A stretch of DNA of 64,000 nt from Brachynemurus nebulosus (GCA_035578155.1 JAPWDM010000001.1:12561543-12625542), one strand, 5' to 3'; shown: positions 1 to 11,569, numbered from the stretch's first letter. Numbers and translations are program-made. The notes: generated from the sequence alone by a model not told the origin.

Positions 1-167
1 TTTGTACCTGATTGGAACTTTTTTATTTTTGTTTGTGCCTCAAGGGGTTTGGAGATATATGGTATTTGGAATTCAAGGAAGAGTGAATTTTTATGTTATA
101 GAATTACAACTGTAATGAATTTGTGAATTTTTGAATAATTGTTTTATTTTCGTAAATATTTTGGCAT

Positions 168-356
168 AGAAACACTATAACCTCACTAGTTTTGGTGCAG
201 AACCACTGCAACCTTACTACTTGTGGTACAAAATTGCTGTAACTTTACTACTTTTGGTATAGAACGCTGTGGCCTCACTACTTTTGGTACAGTACTGCTG
301 TGATCTTACTACTTTTGATATAGAACCGTTGTAAACTTACTACTTTTGGTATATGG
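168..356. repeat. 31-bp minisatellite array A
   Basis: About six tandem copies of a 31-bp unit with core ACTACTTTTGGTATAGAACT. The ttttggt core recurs at 190, 221, 252, 282, 313 and 344, so the spacing is 31, 31, 30, 31 and 31 bp. The array is preceded by attttcgtaaatattttgg. The same leader and unit reappear at about 3365-3650, so this is a dispersed element carrying an internal tandem array rather than an isolated expansion. Confidence 0.85.
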
Positions 357-796
357 CTGAGAACTATCGTTCTTGCTGGCATGGCGTTAAAAAAATCTGA
401 ATTTGATTAAGGCCATTTTTACTACGGTTTTTTCGTTTTTGTGTCTGTTTTTGTATAAGTACGTATGCATGTTAATTATTTCAGGGTTATTTTTACAATT
501 TTGCTACTTTTCAAAATTCATTCAATATTCAATTAAAAATGTCTTTTTCTTTGCTTCTCCTTTTTTGAAGCTTTTACAAAAGTTTTAGACGACGGTTTTA
601 ACCGTCGTTCAATAACGTCATTTTAGAACGATGTCTACGTGGGCTCCTAAGGCAAGTTTATTTAACTGAGATTGTTGAGGAACCGCAAATACGGTTGCTT
701 TGCAATCAAGTAGAAAGGAGGTTTAGGGAAGGAATTTTTTAATTTTAATGAGTAGTCAGTCAATAGTGTATACTCTTAAGCAACAAGACTTTTTTT
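357..796. other. AT-rich gene-free stretch
   Basis: No supported gene. The only open frame (403-588 +) is a low-complexity Phe/Leu/Tyr translation of AT-rich DNA. A short palindromic gacggttttaaccgtc lies near 591-606. Confidence 0.5.
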
Positions 797-1093
797 TTAC
801 AAACAATTGATATAAATATATGTATTTATATATACTTCTAAGTATCTACGTGTATTGTACCTATAATGTGTATGTATATATTTGATTAATTTGTTCAAAG
901 GTAAAATATTTATACAAGTGTATTGTAAATAAATGTATGTTTCGCACCGCGCATCATAATTTGGTATCGTTTTTCTCGTTTTATTTATATATGCGTTTGA
1001 TATATTTTCAGTAATGGAAAGCCGCAGACAAAACAATATAATTGACAGTATAAGCCCCACAGGTCCCATGAGACACACTAATTTTGTATTCAT
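797..1093 (-). CDS. Possible signal-peptide first exon, unrecognised
   Basis: An open frame starting at 1093 on the - strand encodes a short basic start, a hydrophobic stretch of about 16 residues (residues 8-24, rich in Leu/Ile/Val/Gly) and then a polar segment ending in a Cys near residue 50. That is the layout of a secreted or type II membrane N-terminus. After residue 55 the translation becomes Tyr/Ile-rich, like the surrounding AT repeats, so a real exon would probably end before that; only weak donor candidates are visible. No domain is recognised. Chance occurrence in AT-rich DNA is a serious alternative. Confidence 0.18.
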   Translation of the reverse strand: MNTKLVCLMGPVGLILSIILFCLRLSITENISNAYINKTRKTIPNYDARCETYIYLQYTCINILPLNKLIKYIHTHYRYNTRRYLEVYINTYIYINCL

Positions 1094-1192
1094 AATAAAA
1101 GTATTAAGTGTCCATGGTTAATATAGATATAAATGTGAGTTATTAATAGAAACAAAATTAGCTAATAATTTACATGCATTTATCAGTACAAA

Positions 1193-2014
1193 ATATACAG
1201 AGTATTAGTGAATAAGTGCGAAAGATTTTAATAGGTGATTGCTGAGGTTTTTTTTATGTGAAAAAGTTCTTGTCCTAAAACGCTTAATTTTCAAGATACA
1301 GAGTATTAAGTTTCTCGTTTTTTTTTTTTTTAATATTTCAAAAACGTCTTGACATATTGACACAAAATTTAACAGGATAAAATACTCATATTCTGAAGTA
1401 GACAGAATATTTCAGCTCAAACCAGTGGCGTTCGTACGGCCTTGTGATGACATATTTTTGAAAAAAAGGCACGTCAATGATTTTTCCGTTTCGAAAATGT
1501 TTTTTTAAATGTTCTATAAATTGTTGGCAAAAATGACCCCTTAGTATTTTGTCGTTCATGTAGCCGTTTTCAAGATAAAAAATAATTTCCAATTATTGTC
1601 CTTACCGCAAGACCGGTTTAGATTCTCGTATTAATAATTGTTGAGGTAATTTTATGAAAAAGTCTTACCAATAAATAGGTGAAGACGCTTCACTTCTACA
1701 GTATGGCCAAATAATTTATTTTTAATTTAATACAGACAATTTAACTCATGTGTATTATAAGTCCCATAAGAATATTGTAGTTTTTTCACTTTTACCATGG
1801 AAAAAATGTTAGGACAGATTTTTACAGCGAAAAAAATGATACAAAACATTTCATTGGTCACTTTGTTGTAGGTAAACACGACAAAAATGAAATAAAAATT
1901 CGTATTGGTAAATCTAACTGATTTCAGAACCTCAGTAACAATCTATTAAATAATAATATGAGTTATATAATAATTTCTTTTATTCGTTAAATTGTTTTAC
2001 CGTATTACATTCAG

Positions 2015-2083
<69 letters not shown>

Positions 2084-2438
2084 CTGAATAAATTTGTGTT
2101 TTCTACAACTTAAATTTCTTGCCTAAAAGAAATTTAACTCGAAGAATTGTCAACCTAAAAACGCTTCAGCTACGCTGTTGCGTTTTGTTAGTTGACAGTT
2201 CTTCTTGTTAAATTGCTAGGCAACAAATTTTCGTTAGACAAACCAAAATTTATTCGAAAAAATACAAACCTTTCGTGTAATAATACGTTAAAATTATTTT
2301 AAAAAAAAATGAGAAACTGAACACTGTATCTTGGAAACTAAGCGTTTTCAAACCTGGGTTTATATGAACTTTCTTCCATGAAAAAACCTCAGCATCCATT
2401 AAAATTTTTTGCACTTATTCACTAACACCCTGTATAAA
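1193..2438. mobile_element. Long inverted-repeat (fold-back) element
   Basis: The left arm (about 1193-1330) contains agtattagtgaataagtgc, then a gctgaggtttttt block, then aaaacgcttaattttcaaga. The right arm (about 2300-2438) carries the same blocks in the same order when reverse-complemented. Arms are about 140 bp and roughly 80% alike by eye. The interior holds a (TA)n run (2016-2081) and a smaller imperfect hairpin at about 2137-2206 (gaattgtcaac / gttgacagttc). No transposase frame is visible, so this looks non-autonomous. Confidence 0.7.
2016..2081. repeat. (TA)n microsatellite
   Basis: Uninterrupted TA dinucleotide run of about 66 bp inside the fold-back element. Confidence 0.95.
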
Positions 2439-2679
2439 CGGACGTAATAAATAAATAAAATATACTACTAAAAAAAAATCGTTTTTGATTTTTCTTGAAA
2501 ACCAGTTTATTTGGAACAATGTTTGAAAAACACATTATAATATGTAATTATTTCCGCTCTTAGCGTTGGTGTAAAAAAAATTTGGAAACTTTTTAAATTG
2601 TAACAAAATTTTACGAAAAATACGAAAAATACCCAAAAAACCATGTGTGAACATCGAACGTGTCAGGCTGAAGAACTTT

Positions 2680-3250
2680 TCCATACACAGAGCCAGCCCG
2701 GTCAAAAGGGGCGCCAGGCGTAAAGTTAACTTGCGGGGCCTTGAAACAAATTTTGTACAACAATATAACAATACAACAATTTATTTCATTTTATTACTTT
2801 TACATTGCACAAATTGGTACACTCAGGGGTCGGGTAACTTATTTGGAAACAATTTGTCAATTCTGAACAAATAGTAGATCCCCTTATAGGTCTGGTTTAA
2901 AGTTACTGCAGCGCCCGCTTTAGCGTTTACGCCGCTCCGGGCAAAAGGGAATAATCCCGCCCCTGCAACAAAATGAGTGACCTTTTTTTTTTTGGTCGCT
3001 GGGCGTGAAAATCGCGCCTTTTTTTTCTTTTTTTATACCGGCGACCTTTTTTTTTTGCTTGGCAGCTGTAAATACCGCCCCTTTTTTACAAAATTACCGC
3101 CCTTTAAATTTTCCATCACGAGCAAATCTCTTTTTTTTTACTCATCACTTGTCAAATTGCCATCCTTTTTTACAAAAATTAAAATTTCCCGCCCCGGAAA
3201 AATGCACGGGTTGCCCGCCCTTGGAGCGGGCCCTGGTTACTGGCATAATA
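2680..3250. repeat. GC-richer dispersed-repeat debris
   Basis: A patch with unusually high G+C for this window, holding ggggcgccaggcg, cgccgctccgggc and gagcgggccctgg blocks separated by T-runs. Similar ggcccc/gggcc-rich debris occurs at 48745-48975, and a gggccggattta block at 53431. Open frames here in three different frames (2647-2874, 2977-3264, 3005-3310 on +) disagree with each other and are not genes. Confidence 0.4.
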
Positions 3251-3364
3251 TGTTTTCGTTTTAATATGGTTATTCTCGTTCTTTTTTTTCTTTTTTTTAT
3301 TATTTTGTAAAATTTAAATGTAATAAAAAGAAATACATATTCATATGTAATTTTTATTTCATTT

Positions 3365-3655
3365 TCGTAAATATTTTGGTACACTGTAACCTGACTACTT
3401 TCGGTATAGAATTGTTGTTAACCCTGCTACTTTTGGTATAGAACTGCTGTGGCCTTACCATTTTTGGTAAGGCCACCATGTTATGACAATACTCCTTTTA
3501 GTATAGAACTGTTGTAATCCTACTACTTTCGGTATAGAACTGTTGTTAACCCTACTGTTGTTGACTACTTTTGTACAGAACTGCTGTGATCTTACTACTT
3601 TTGACAGGACGGCTGTGATATTACTACTTTTGGTATAAAATTGCTGTTTACGATA
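3365..3655. repeat. 31-bp minisatellite array B
   Basis: Second array of the unit seen at 168-356, again introduced by attttcgtaaatattttgg. Copies are more diverged, with one internal inverted segment (ggccttaccatttttggtaaggcc, positions 3451-3474) and some truncated units. Confidence 0.8.
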
Positions 3656-3837
3656 GTTAAATTATTTCAAAATGATATTATAATTTTTTTATTTCATTAA
3701 AAATTATAACAAAATATTAATTGTAATGTATAAGGTTAACCATTATATTGGGTGCCTCGTAAGAAATCAAGCCAATTTTATTGGTGAATTTTTTCTTAAG
3801 TTGTACTGTCTTTTTGGTTAACTAATTTAAAATAAAT

Positions 3838-3965
3838 TGAATTTCCATTTTGGAAAAATTCACTTATTACAGCGGGTGCCATGAAAAGACCTGAGCCCGG
3901 GACTATGGCAGAAATTTGTTTTGTGGCCTCGAAAAACCGAAAATGAGGTTCACTAAAATTTATAT
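3838..3965 (+). repeat. TA-associated dispersed repeat
   Basis: Contains cagcgggtgccatgaaaaga, then gcccgggactatggcagaaa, and ends in ttcactaaaatttatat running straight into (TA)n. Related copies lie at 18283-18405 (also running into ta repeats), 13665-13740 (partial) and, on the - strand, 51715-51790. Confidence 0.65.
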
Positions 3966-3973
3966 CCATATAT

Positions 3974-4053
<80 letters not shown>

Positions 4054-4085
4054 TGAGCCACAGCAACGCGTGGCCGGGTCAGCTA

Positions 4086-4155
<70 letters not shown>

Positions 4156-4200
4156 CTGTGTGTGTGTCTGTGTGTGTGTGTGTGTGTGTCTGTGTGTCTG
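3966..4200. repeat. (TA)n-(TA)n-(TG)n block with embedded repeat head
   Basis: TA runs at about 3966-4052 and 4087-4142, followed by an interrupted (TG)n tract to about 4200. Between the TA runs sits a 34-bp non-TA segment (4053-4086) whose reverse complement begins ctagctgacccggccacgcg. This is the 5' signature of a very common arthropod dispersed repeat. Poly-Tyr/Ile frames through this block are not genes. Confidence 0.85.
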
Positions 4201-4204
4201 CGCG

Positions 4205-4520
4205 ATAACTCTCGAACCACATAATACATAATCCAACTACGTATCTCTATACTAGCAAGATCACTGTGGCAGAAAGGTGACGTAAAATCTCCTCCACTTC
4301 CCACCACTATGTTGTGTAGGTACATACTGTTTGTAGGGGTGTGGGTTTGATGTTTGCTTCTGTGTGAGTATTCACACATACAACTACAAAACACGTATTA
4401 TCGGACAGAGCAACGTGCAGTTCAAGCAATCTCAAGTCTTCAAATACATAACAGTTGTAGTGCATTCGGTGACCGAGTAAATGCCTTAAGCTGTGACAGA
4501 CCAACAAATGACTCGAAGCG
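4205..4520 (-). repeat. Dispersed repeat, copy 1
   Basis: On the - strand, blocks such as aacatcaaac, tacgtgtt, gtagttgt and gttgctctgtcc match, in order, 48597-48760 on the + strand. The two copies are roughly 75-80% alike by eye. No terminal structure or coding capacity is recognised. Confidence 0.5.
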
Positions 4521-4806
4521 AACTACACTATTTTGATTTTAGTTTGCTTCTAGTGTTCTATGTCTCGAACGAAGCATCCATTCTTTACGAAATTTGGTGA
4601 GAAGATCAAACGTCGTAATAGCTTTGATAAGTTTGTCAGCCAGATATGTCCGATTTTTAGAAGTCAAAATTTGGCCAGTTTTCGCCATTTTTAGTGGTTT
4701 TTTGCAAAATTTGGCCATAATCCAAATTTTAATTTTTTTATACCATCGAAAAGAGTGTAAAAAATTGCATAACACAAGCTTTTAAAACATTGTTCTAAGT
4801 GAACTA

Positions 4807-5767
4807 CACAGAGAAAAAATTCCAGTAAAAATTACTGAGCTGCCTCCGGTAAACGAGTCTTAAGTGACTAGTCCGTAGGAAATTATTAAGCAAAAATATA
4901 AAAAATGCGTTTCAAACATTATTTTTTACGATTCATTTGAAAATTTTTCCTGTACACCTTAAGAATTTTTCCTATACACCTTAAGAATTTTTCCTATACA
5001 GCTGCGTAAAATTCGATGGGCTAGTAAAATTTCAAGTGGACACCGGGAAAATTTACTTAATTTTTTGTAAAATATACTGGACATATGAATAATTTTTACT
5101 GAGTCGTTGTGCATTTGTTATTTGTCACACACCACTGCATAGCCAAGCATCACATAAACTGAGAATAAATAAAACAAGCATACGCAATAGCACCGAGCAT
5201 GCGCAATAACACGACCAACACGACTTCAGACTGCAACTAACCAGGACTGGTTCATTTAGTTGTTCAATAACCAACGTGACTGAATGTTTATATAGTGTTT
5301 TTTTTTTTATAATAAATTTTTAAAACAAAAAATTGTTGTGTCATGAATTTTTGTATAGTTTTGATATGTTAATTGAAATATGTTTTTATACAAATTATTG
5401 TAATGTGCTTATTGTTAAAAATTTTTATCATGTAATACCTATGTCAAATAAAGAATTTATATATTTTTTTCCACAAATAATAAAAAACCACAAAATTTTT
5501 TTTCTATATTAATAATTTGATTTTAATGCTTACCCTTCTATCAATATCCTTTTAAACTATTTTAATTCAATTATTTATTAATAAATAAAAAAAAGCCTTA
5601 TTTATAAATAATACGGTAATTTTTACTGAGCTATAGGATAATTTAAAATTTTTACTATAAATTATCGTATTTTTTGCTTAGCCTGTCACTTATGTCCGCA
5701 TTACCCGAGAGCTCAGTAATTTTTTACCAGAAATTTCAGTAAAAATTACTGTATTTTTTTCTCAGTG
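4807..5767. mobile_element. TA-flanked miniature inverted-repeat element (961 bp)
   Basis: Begins cacagagaaaaaattcc and ends with the approximate inverse, aaaaaattctcagtg-like (observed gtatttttttctcagtg). It is flanked by TA at 4805-4806 and 5768-5769. Subterminal and internal copies of gtaaaaattactgag in both orientations recur throughout. A short tandem of a ~24-bp unit (cttaagaatttttcctatac) lies at about 4950-5000. TA duplication suggests a Tc1/mariner-type mobiliser. There is no transposase frame. Confidence 0.7.
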
Positions 5768-5917
5768 TAGCTTTTGAGAAAAATTAAGAAATTTGCTGAA
5801 TTTCTTTACAATAAATAAATGCTTCATTGTTTTTATCATTACAGTAACAATATTTATATCTGTTTCATTTTTCAAAATAAAAATAAACTAACTTTTCAAG
5901 AACACGTCATCATCGAT

Positions 5918-6285
5918 TTTGAAAATGTGTTTAATGTTAGAGAGCTAAGCTATTTTAGATGGATATAGGTTGTTATATGTTGTCTGCCAGTGTCCGGCGG
6001 TCCCAGAAATAAAACTACCCAACGGATTTTGAAAATTTTTTCGCCTTTTAAAAGTTAAATTCTTTCAAATGCATATAATATGCTATAATATATGAGATTC
6101 GCCAGGGTCCTGGGGGCCCAAAAGCGCTAAAAATTAACTACTTAACCGATTTTGAAAATTTTTTCACAGTTAGAGAGCTAAACTATTTTAGGTGGATACA
6201 GATTGTTGTATGAGATTCGCCAGTGTCCAATCTTTGGAAATTTACTATGTTATGCAGATGCAGCGACAGGGGGTATTTTATAATT
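5918..6285 (+). repeat. Diverged satellite-family element with shared terminal block
   Basis: Two to three diverged copies of the ~120-bp unit better preserved at 18578-19188 (gattttgaaaattttttcac ... gagagctaaactatttta ... ccagtgtcc). It ends in a block, aaatttactatgttatgcag then atgcagcgacagggggtat, that also ends the copies at 19975-20020 (+) and about 50685-50730 (-). Confidence 0.7.
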
Positions 6286-6289
6286 ATTT

Positions 6290-7254
6290 CATTAATTCTA
6301 TATGGTTTCAACTTCCTTTGAACTAAGATATAAATTCGGGTCCTGAAATTTCAGTCTTGAAATTTAGGCAATTGTACGTAATGTTGATTTCAGTACTGAG
6401 ATTAAATCCGAAATAATTAGTCCGAAATAATTAGTATTTAATAAAGAATTTTTTTATCAAATAAAATTTGACATCAAAATTTATTTTATGAATAAATTGG
6501 GTATTTGACAAATTTCGAAAGAGGGTTTTAAAATATTCCAAACGACTTAAATATAATCCCAGTAATTGATTTTTTCTTTAAAAAAAGCGATTTAAGCGAA
6601 AAGAAAGTATTTTTTTTATTCAATTGACTTTTGGTGCGAAGACACTTGGTCATGTGTCAGTGACGTAACATCACGAACCAGTTAGCTTTTTATATTTATA
6701 TAATTACGTAGTAGATATTCTTTATACTTCAATGGTAGTAGGTATAGTACGCATGAGGAGTTTATTTTCAAAAACCAATTTCTAAGAAAAAGTTGATTTT
6801 GAGATTAATATAGAGTTATAAACTTGATTTAGAAAGTCATTATTCTAAACGGAAATTTTTTTCGAAAACTAATTACAAAGTACCGAAAAAGGACATCAAA
6901 TTTTAAGTTTATTTTCAAAAAAAAAAAAAAAAAAATCTGACTAAAAATTAATTTTAGAAATTGCGTTTTGAAAACAATTTTTTAAACTAAAATATCTTTA
7001 ATTCCTTGAATTAAAAATGATCGTTAATTTGAAATTTTTCACGGACAAAAATGTACTTCAGCAAAGAAAAAATAAAACTGGAACTGAAAACCTAATAGAA
7101 AATACTACGTTTTAAAGATTTTGACTTATTTTTTGTTGCACGATCACAATAGCATCATGGATAATATGAGTAGCGTGTTACAACTACTAGTGTCTGAAAA
7201 AAGATACCGGAAATAAAAAGTGCTGCAAGCCAAAGGAAAAAAGAAAAACAGATA
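6290..7254. other. Gene-free AT-rich interval
   Basis: No open frame of note on either strand. There is a 19-nt A-run near 6919-6937, and no recognised repeat apart from low-complexity A/T. Confidence 0.5.
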
Positions 7255-7560
7255 AATCTAAATTACTTAATGCTATTCCATATTTTAAATAATAAAGCAA
7301 AGATTTTACTTAGCAAAAAAATCACGTTTATTTTTTAATTGTGACAATTGTTTCAAGCTTAAAAGTCCATTTTCAAACAAAGTAAATTAATATTAATAGA
7401 TTTGAGCGTTACTTTATGGTATTCCATATTTGTAAATAATAAACAAATAGGTACTTTACTTCACAAAGTACGACTTTTACTTTTGAAATTGTGACAACAT
7501 TGTTATTCACTGGTAAAAAAATTAGTAAAAATGTTGCTGGTGATAGATCTCATTTTACAC
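7255..7560. repeat. Two diverged units of a dispersed repeat (gatttgagcgttactttatgg family)
   Basis: Two successive units (about 7265-7375 and 7395-7510) share attccatatt, aataataaa, cttagcaaa/cttcacaaa and an aattgtgacaa tail. The second starts atttgagcgttactttatgg, which also starts related copies at 17084 and 53023. See those copies for the better-preserved downstream part. Confidence 0.55.
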
Positions 7561-7564
7561 GAAA

Positions 7565-8845
7565 ATTACATTTTGCTAGAAATTGTTTTTTGAAAATAAG
7601 CTCCACTTTCATTAATATCATATCCACGAAAATAAATAATTTTATATATATTTTCTGTTGATTTGTCGTTAATTACATATTTTCTGATTTTTAATTTAAT
7701 AAAAATTTAATAATAAAATGGAATAATAGATTCGTTTGTGCTAACAAACCTCTTTGCTTCGAATCCCAAATTTTGTTCAGCAAAATTTAAAAATGTAAAA
7801 ACTAAAATGTGAGTATCTTTTTTATAAGTATCTTTTTGCAATATTGAATGCCTTCGTGCTGTGACGTCACATGTTCAAATAAATCTTTTTAACCATATAG
7901 CCCGCTAATTCCAAATTCGTAATTTTTATTTAGAAAAATAAAATATTTATATTCTTTTTAAATTAATATAAATTGTGAATCATTATCACTGAATCATGCG
8001 CAATGTTATTCACTATATTTTACTATCAATTGCAACATCAGTCAAATACCCAATTCAAGGGCCACTACGTAATTTTAATATGCAAACCACAATAGTTTAA
8101 TGTATTATTTTACCTTTTGTTTTAATAGTTTAATCAATTCACAAGGTGGGCATGATCTATTTTTTCAATGAATAACTTAGGCAGTGATATTCCTTTGGAC
8201 GTTTTATTTATTTGAATTGTAGATAGACGATAAAATTTATAATTTGAAATTTGTATCGTTAAGTACTTAGATAGGTACCTATGTATGCATATACAGACAG
8301 TACTATTGGTCGTTTTGCTGGTCGTACTGGTCAGATCTGCTCACCCTTGAAAATAAATTGTGGTCAAAATGAACGAGTCAACTGTAGCGGATACGATGGT
8401 ATTACACCATAGTGTGATGGTTGTCTTATTCCTGTGGGAGCAAAATATGGAGGTGTATAATGTAAAATAGAAATAAATAGATATCTATGTATATCTACCT
8501 ATCTAAATATGTGTATGTGTTATTAAAATATATCGTAGATTTATAAATATACCAGGTGTTTCGTTTTATACGGAATCTTGTAATGCGGATAATGTAATAT
8601 TATGTAGTTACATTTTAGTAAAATACAGACTAAAATTAATAAATCGGTGAAAAAATTTGTGAAATTCATCAATAAATGATAGAGAATGATGGTCAAAGGT
8701 TAAGGACTAAGGTGGAATGATTAATTTCCAAATCGCTTGTGATGTCAAATATCCGCATAGCTGGACACCGAGTGCCTTTTATACAATATTTATTTATGTT
8801 AAATTACCATGGATTTAATGTTTAAAAAATGATTTTTTATTATAT
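7565..8845. other. Gene-free interval
   Basis: No gene or clear repeat recognised. The translation is stop-rich in all frames. Confidence 0.5.
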
Positions 8846-8846
8846 A

Positions 8847-9286
8847 CTAGCCGTACCCGTGACGCTGTTCACGCGAAACGTTGAGTAGTTTTTTGCAACA
8901 CAAAATGCATTAAATTGTCTCGAAATTGACAATTGTGTATTTATTGTATTTTTCGGTACACAATTAGCAACGTTTTTTTTTTATTTAAAATTCAGAAAAA
9001 TTTCCAAACTACAAAATTGATTTACAATTTTTGTTACTATAGTTATGAAATTTTTTATGAAATATGTAAATTGGCGTAATGTGTGTAGATGCTCAAAATA
9101 GTTTTTCCATTTTCCCGTGGGAATGAGACATTTTCCCGGAATAAAAAGTATCTTAGATTTTGACCAAGGTAATAAGTTATCATCACACCAAATTTCATTA
9201 AAATCTGTCCAGTAGTTTTTACGTGATGCGTGAACAGACAGACAGACAGACAGAGACAGATTTACAGTTTTATTATATGTATAGAT
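8847..9286 (+). mobile_element. Common arthropod dispersed repeat, full length
   Basis: Begins ctagccgtacccgtgacg, contains a conserved-looking block tcattaaaatctgtccagta then gtttttacgtgatgcgtgaa, then a (CAGA)n run. It ends ttttattatatgtatagat. This start/end signature is characteristic of a family spread across arthropod genomes; I do not assign it to a class. It has no coding capacity. A 5' head of the same family, in reverse, is embedded in TA repeats at 4053-4086. Confidence 0.7.
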
Positions 9287-9289
9287 TTA

Positions 9290-10005
9290 TGAATTTTTAA
9301 AAGTCTCGAATACAGACCAATTAACATATTATACCGTACGTATACAAATTATGTCCTGCAATAATTATAGTCGAATTTGTTCAAAAATTGACATTATATT
9401 CCTTAAATCTAGCCCGTCTCACCCTGTTACCTGCTTCAAGAAAAATGTCTACAAACTATCTTTATGCTTTGTCTAGTAGTATAATATAATAGTATTCATT
9501 GGTCTATGTAAGCTTCTTTTATTAGAGGATATATTAGACCGTTATAGAAAAAATTCAATAAAAATTCATATATTTTGATATTTTCCGGATATTTTTAAAA
9601 TTTTTTGTTAAAAAATTATGATTTATGGTTCTTTGGATGATGCGACGTCTATCTAAGCAAACATTAAAACATCCCTATGATGTCTATGAAATTAAAAACT
9701 CTGTCCAATGTACTTTTAGTACATTTTACATGTATAAATTTCCCTCACAGTTCGTACTGGATGTAAATGCTGCTGCAATGAAATTGTACCAACAGTGAAA
9801 CCAAACGTACAGACAGCATAACAAATTCGTCTCGACCGGTCAAAATCGGAAAAAAGGTTTTTTTATCTCTGTTACACCGTATTATGTCAGGTATTGTACT
9901 AATAAAATAGAGAAAGATACATACAACAAATAGAATTGGACTTTGATCGGCCAAAACAAATCTGCTTTACTGTACGTATATATATCTATAATATTATAAT
10001 ATGCA
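9290..10005. other. Gene-free interval
   Basis: No supported gene. The small - strand frame at 9745-9954 has no recognisable features. Confidence 0.45.
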
Positions 10006-10009
10006 CTGA

Positions 10010-11124
10010 TATAGGCCAAAACAACTAAAAATGGTCTGACGTCATCAAAAGTCTCTGTCTTTTTTCTTTTTACATTAGAATAAATATAGGCTATATTTAT
10101 AATCTATAACTTAAAGTTGTTGTACAACCGAATAACTTAAGGTACTTAACCCTAGAATCATACGTTGGTCTACGAGTCAAGTTAAAAATACATCGGCGTC
10201 GTTTCGACGAATGGACTTTTTACGGGGAGTTTTAGAGTTTATTTGCAAAAAACATTTTTTTTTACATAACAATACTACAAAAGCCAACAAAATATTTAAA
10301 AAAATTGGATTTGGAAAAATTTCTTAATGTAAATATTTATTAATTTTTTTAATCTTTTTATCAAAGCATATTTTCATTATAAAAATTAAAAAATATATAA
10401 ATACATCAATTGTAATAATTAATTTATGAACTATTATGAATCAGTGGACATGTGTGACTTTACAGAATGTGAAATTTCTCAGTCATAAATATACCTATAA
10501 ATATGTAGTTATTTCCCCATTAGGCACATTTGTAAATTTTCTAAAATTTGTTAGTAATTTTTCGAATGAGATCTCAAAAAATAATAAAAATTAAAATATT
10601 TTCCACAAAATAAATTGTCAATCTTTTATTAAGTCATTCGAAACGCATTCTTTAGTTTTCGATTCAATATATTCAAACTTCACTATTATGTCGTCTCTAT
10701 AAGTCAAACAGCTGTAATCATCTTTCACATTATCATAATCATTGAATAAATTAATTATAACATCCATATCTTTAATAAATTTTAGAAAAATTAGGAAAAC
10801 TTTTATATGTGGAGTACAAAATCTTTAAAAAAAAATATAGGTTAATCATACATCGTCGTCCTTTTGACGCACACTATTTCAGTATAAAAAAAAACGACAA
10901 TAGCTATAAACAAAATTTATATGCCTTATGTGTTATAATAACAAATAAATTAGATAACAGAAGTTTCACAGCGAGCAGGTACCGACAAGTCACAGTATTG
11001 GAGCAGGTAGAGAAGTTCGTACGTCGTTTTAACGAGTACGTATGATTCTAAGGTTAAGGTTGTACGTGTAACTTTGCTTCATTTGTCAATGACGTCAGAC
11101 CATATTTAGTTGATTTGTCCTATA
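10010..11124. mobile_element. Fold-back/TIR element (1115 bp) with ctga duplication
   Basis: Begins tataggccaaaacaact and then aaaatggtctgacgtcat; the right end reverse-complemented reads tataggacaaatcaact then aaatatggtctgacgtcat. Imperfect pairing continues inward (tagaatcatacgt at about 10153 and its inverse near 11040). Flanking ctga occurs at 10006-10009 and 11125-11128; a TA duplication is the alternative reading. The 10809-11045 frame lies inside the element and is not convincing as a gene. Confidence 0.65.
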
Positions 11125-11128
11125 CTGA

Positions 11129-11569
11129 GCTACCAAATATTAATTTAGTTGGTTTAGTACCAGTGCAGTCAGTACAGTATAGATGAAATCAGTTTTGCTT
11201 TTGTATATTATCATCCCATTTGATCTTCATATATTCAGGTTCATTTGCTTTTATGGAGTTCATTTGAAACCGATGTATGTGATTTATTAATTAAATTTTG
11301 TACGTAAACTTCTTACCCAATGTTGAAACTCATATGTATATGTACATAGAACATATTATTGTGTTATAGTATGTTTGATAAGATGTAATATTGATATGTT
11401 ATAAATGCATATGTAGCTATGTAGTTTGATTTTTGCGAGTATATTTTTTGTCGAATTTTTCAGAGAAAAGATTAGACTAATGCAGCCTGTACGATAAGAA
11501 TAGGACGAAGCGAGAGTAGGGGCGCTATCTGTTTTCGGACCCGTAGAACACGATTCTGAAGAAAAAATG

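Noticed and set aside
168..3655. CRISPR-like array
   Set aside because: Repeats are contiguous tandem units without unique spacers, in a eukaryotic context.
3796..4394. 146- and 103-codon - strand frames
   Set aside because: They run through (TA)n and (TG)n microsatellites and known dispersed repeats; Tyr/Ile and Thr/His runs only.
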